Part shown: piece after piece, positions 62,499-64,000 of the stretch
Layout of the letters: each line of letters starts with the position of its first letter
Position numbering within the stretch: the stretch's first letter is position 1
Assembly (NCBI RefSeq): GCF_033473495.1
Contig: NC_088937.1
Coordinates: 2,852,001-2,916,000 of the forward strand
Length of the DNA stretch: 64,000 bases
Origin: Cercospora beticola
Lineage: Eukaryota; Ascomycota; Dothideomycetes; Mycosphaerellales; Mycosphaerellaceae
Direction: 5' to 3'
Translations under genes and position numbers: made by a program
Notes under the pieces: generated by a model
Databases searched by the model: none
The model's input: only the letters and a program-made list of their open reading frames with translations
What the model was told of the DNA's origin: nothing

Positions 62499-63033
62499 GG
62501 TGGACGATGGAACTCTGAGGACCTCTCACGTCGTCAGAGTTGCGTGTTGCTACCGACGATGTCTTTGCATTTGCGCGACGAGGGATCTCGCTCGTCGTCA
62601 GAGGCAGCGGTTATGACTGCGCAGTAAGTCTTCGCGAAGTTCGTCGTAGGCTGGTGGGTGACCGTCTCCAGCAGTGCGGGCACAAAAGATTCATCCGCAC
62701 GGGCGCTGCCGAGTCGACTGACGGTGGTTGGCAGATTTCGTGGCAGGCATGAACAGTCAATTCACTTGGAGATTGCACACAACAGCTCCTCACTTATATA
62801 GTCCATAACAGTCAATAGAAACTCAACAATCATTCAGTGCTATTGTCGAACGCAAAGTGTACGACGATTGTGCGCCCACGGCTATGTGCAGCCGGACCAC
62901 GACTTTCCTTGCTTACCTATTCGGCCGACCTGACGTCTCGGAATACTTTGAGCTTTTGCAGAGGCCGACCAACGTCAACAACCCATTGCACCCTCCCCAC
63001 CGCCGACACCACCCGCGAGGGCCCATCACCACC
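62499..63033. promoter_or_regulatory. Divergent promoter, RPC82 / QCR2
   Basis: 535 bases between outward-facing starts. TATATAG at 62795-62801 lies about 235 bases before the QCR2 start. An in-frame ATG at 62884 upstream of QCR2 would add 50 residues that do not look like a presequence, so it is read as leader. Confidence 0.45.
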
Positions 63034-64000
63034 ATGATCGCGCGCTCTGCTATCTCCCGGCAGGCTCAGCGTGCTGTCCGGCAATCATGGACCCAGTCTA
63101 CTAGGGGCTACGCCGCTGCCTCCGGTTCTTTCCAATACCAGACTGCCGACTCCAATGGCATCAAGATCGCGAGCAGAGATATCGCCGGCCCCGTCTCCAC
63201 CGTCGCCCTTGTTTCCCGAGCTGGTACTAGATACGAGACCTGGCCTGGTCTTGCAGAGGCGCTGGACCGATACGCGTTTAGGGTGAGATGAGGACTGTTG
63301 GGATATCGAAGAGGAGAGTGCTGATGAGGACATGTACAGAGCACCGAGCGACGATCGACTCTCCGGATACAGCGCGAGTCGGAACTGTTGGGCGCTGAGC
63401 TGCAGAGCTGGCACGGCCGCGAGAACCTCGTGGTTGGCGCTAAGTTCTTGCGCGATGACCTCCCATATTTCCTCGAGCTCCTGGCTGAGGTCGCGACTTT
63501 GACCAAGTTCCAGCGTGAGTGCATATCACGAATTGGGAAGGAGACAGGGTACCGCAGAATTGACACCTCATAGCACACGTTATTCACGAGGAGATCCAGC
63601 CACTCGCCGAGATGAATGTCAAGAAGCACCTCGCAAACACTGTTGCTCTTGCTACCGAAAGCGCCCACGGTCTAGCCTTCCACCGCGGCCTTGGCGTACC
63701 CGTCGTCCCAACCTCTTCTGCCGCTATCAGGAAATACGTCGACGAGGGCACTCTGAGCGACTACGCTCAACAGGCATTCTCCAAGCCAAACTTCGCCATT
63801 GTGGGTAACGGTGTTGAGTCGGGAGAGTTCCAGAAGTGGGTTGGCGAGTTCTTCTCAGACGTTGGAGACTCACCTGCTGGTGCTCTCAAGACTGAGCAGG
63901 CCAAGTACTACGGTGGTGAGGAGCGCATTGCTCACGGCTCTGGCAACACCCTCGTCCTTGGTTTCCCAGGATCAAGCTCTGCTACCGGCGCTTTCTACAA
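63034..64000 (+). CDS. QCR2: Cytochrome bc1 core protein 2 (partial)
   Basis: The 5' part of a mitochondrial complex III core subunit; the gene runs off the window. Exons 63034-63282 and 63340-63514 and the start of a third at 63574 are joined across introns of 57 and 59 nt (GTGAGA and GTGAGT donors, ACAG and ATAG acceptors). The N-terminus MIARSAISRQAQRAVRQSW is an Arg-rich presequence. The M16-peptidase-like core follows: GIKIASRDIAGPVSTVALV, RAGTRYETWPGLAEAL, FRSTERRSTLRIQRESELLG, and ENLVVGAKFLRDDLPYFLE. The zinc-binding HxxEH motif of active peptidases is absent, as expected for core 2. In the third exon EEIQPLAEMNVKKHLANTVAL and FAIVGNGVE match the family. Confidence 0.95.

Noticed and set aside
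1..64000. Secondary-metabolite cluster, transposon, CRISPR or operon
   Set aside because: No PKS/NRPS/terpene core gene, no transposase or reverse transcriptase motif, no regular spacer array, and gene orientation and introns are eukaryotic.

Overview
The window is nuclear DNA from a filamentous ascomycete. Compact genes lie on both strands without operons, most are split by 48-66 nt GT-AG introns with CTNAC-type branch sites, and the gene set is standard for Pezizomycotina (septin Cdc3/AspB, Kre6-like glucan protein, fungal Nup57, Exo70, Rpc82). Two 2EXR-type proteins and several fungal-only families suggest a Dothideomycete, perhaps Mycosphaerellales; that placement is an inference from protein style, not a search. 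I see no secondary-metabolite cluster, no intact transposon, no tRNA or rRNA gene and no CRISPR.

Layout. 1-3 kb: a degenerate three-unit tandem repeat, a doubtful small ORF and a 2EXR protein. 3-10 kb: FYV7 (rRNA processing), an Atos/FAM214-like regulator, a secreted beta-propeller protein and a methyltransferase with an acylation-type N-terminus. 10-20 kb: KRE6/SKN1-like glucan protein, a second 2EXR protein, a PIF1-type helicase fused to a SUMO-like domain, and a probable SRF1 membrane protein. 21-28 kb: an uncharacterised four-helix membrane protein divergent from ARH1, then CDS1. 28-36 kb: GPH1, MET8 and PEP7/VAC1. 36-39 kb: a Gln/Ala-repeat secreted protein interrupted by TGA, then a largely empty stretch. 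39-47 kb: NDUFA8-type complex I subunit divergent from NUP57, a cPLA2-type phospholipase and EXO70. 48-58 kb: septin CDC3/aspB, an MFS exporter, a cupin, MME1-type mitochondrial carrier and a membrane protein with SAP-like and AT-hook-like segments. 58-64 kb: a GST-fold protein, RPC82 and the 5' part of QCR2.

The genes do not form one pathway. Themes recur by chance: mitochondrion (ARH1, NDUFA8, MME1, QCR2), membrane traffic and polarity (PEP7, EXO70, CDC3, SRF1), lipids (CDS1, the phospholipase), cell wall and carbon storage (KRE6-like, GPH1) and nuclear functions (FYV7, PIF1-like, NUP57, RPC82).

The most unusual items are the SUMO-like/SIM/PIF1 architecture at 15.2-18.3 kb, the putative membrane-anchored DNA-binding protein at 56.4-57.6 kb, the TGA-interrupted repeat protein at 36.2-36.9 kb and the methyltransferase with a myristoylation/palmitoylation signature at 8.5-9.5 kb. 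All exon structures were assigned by eye from splice signals and reading-frame continuity. Starts were moved to true ATG codons where the open frame merely extended to TTG or GTG.
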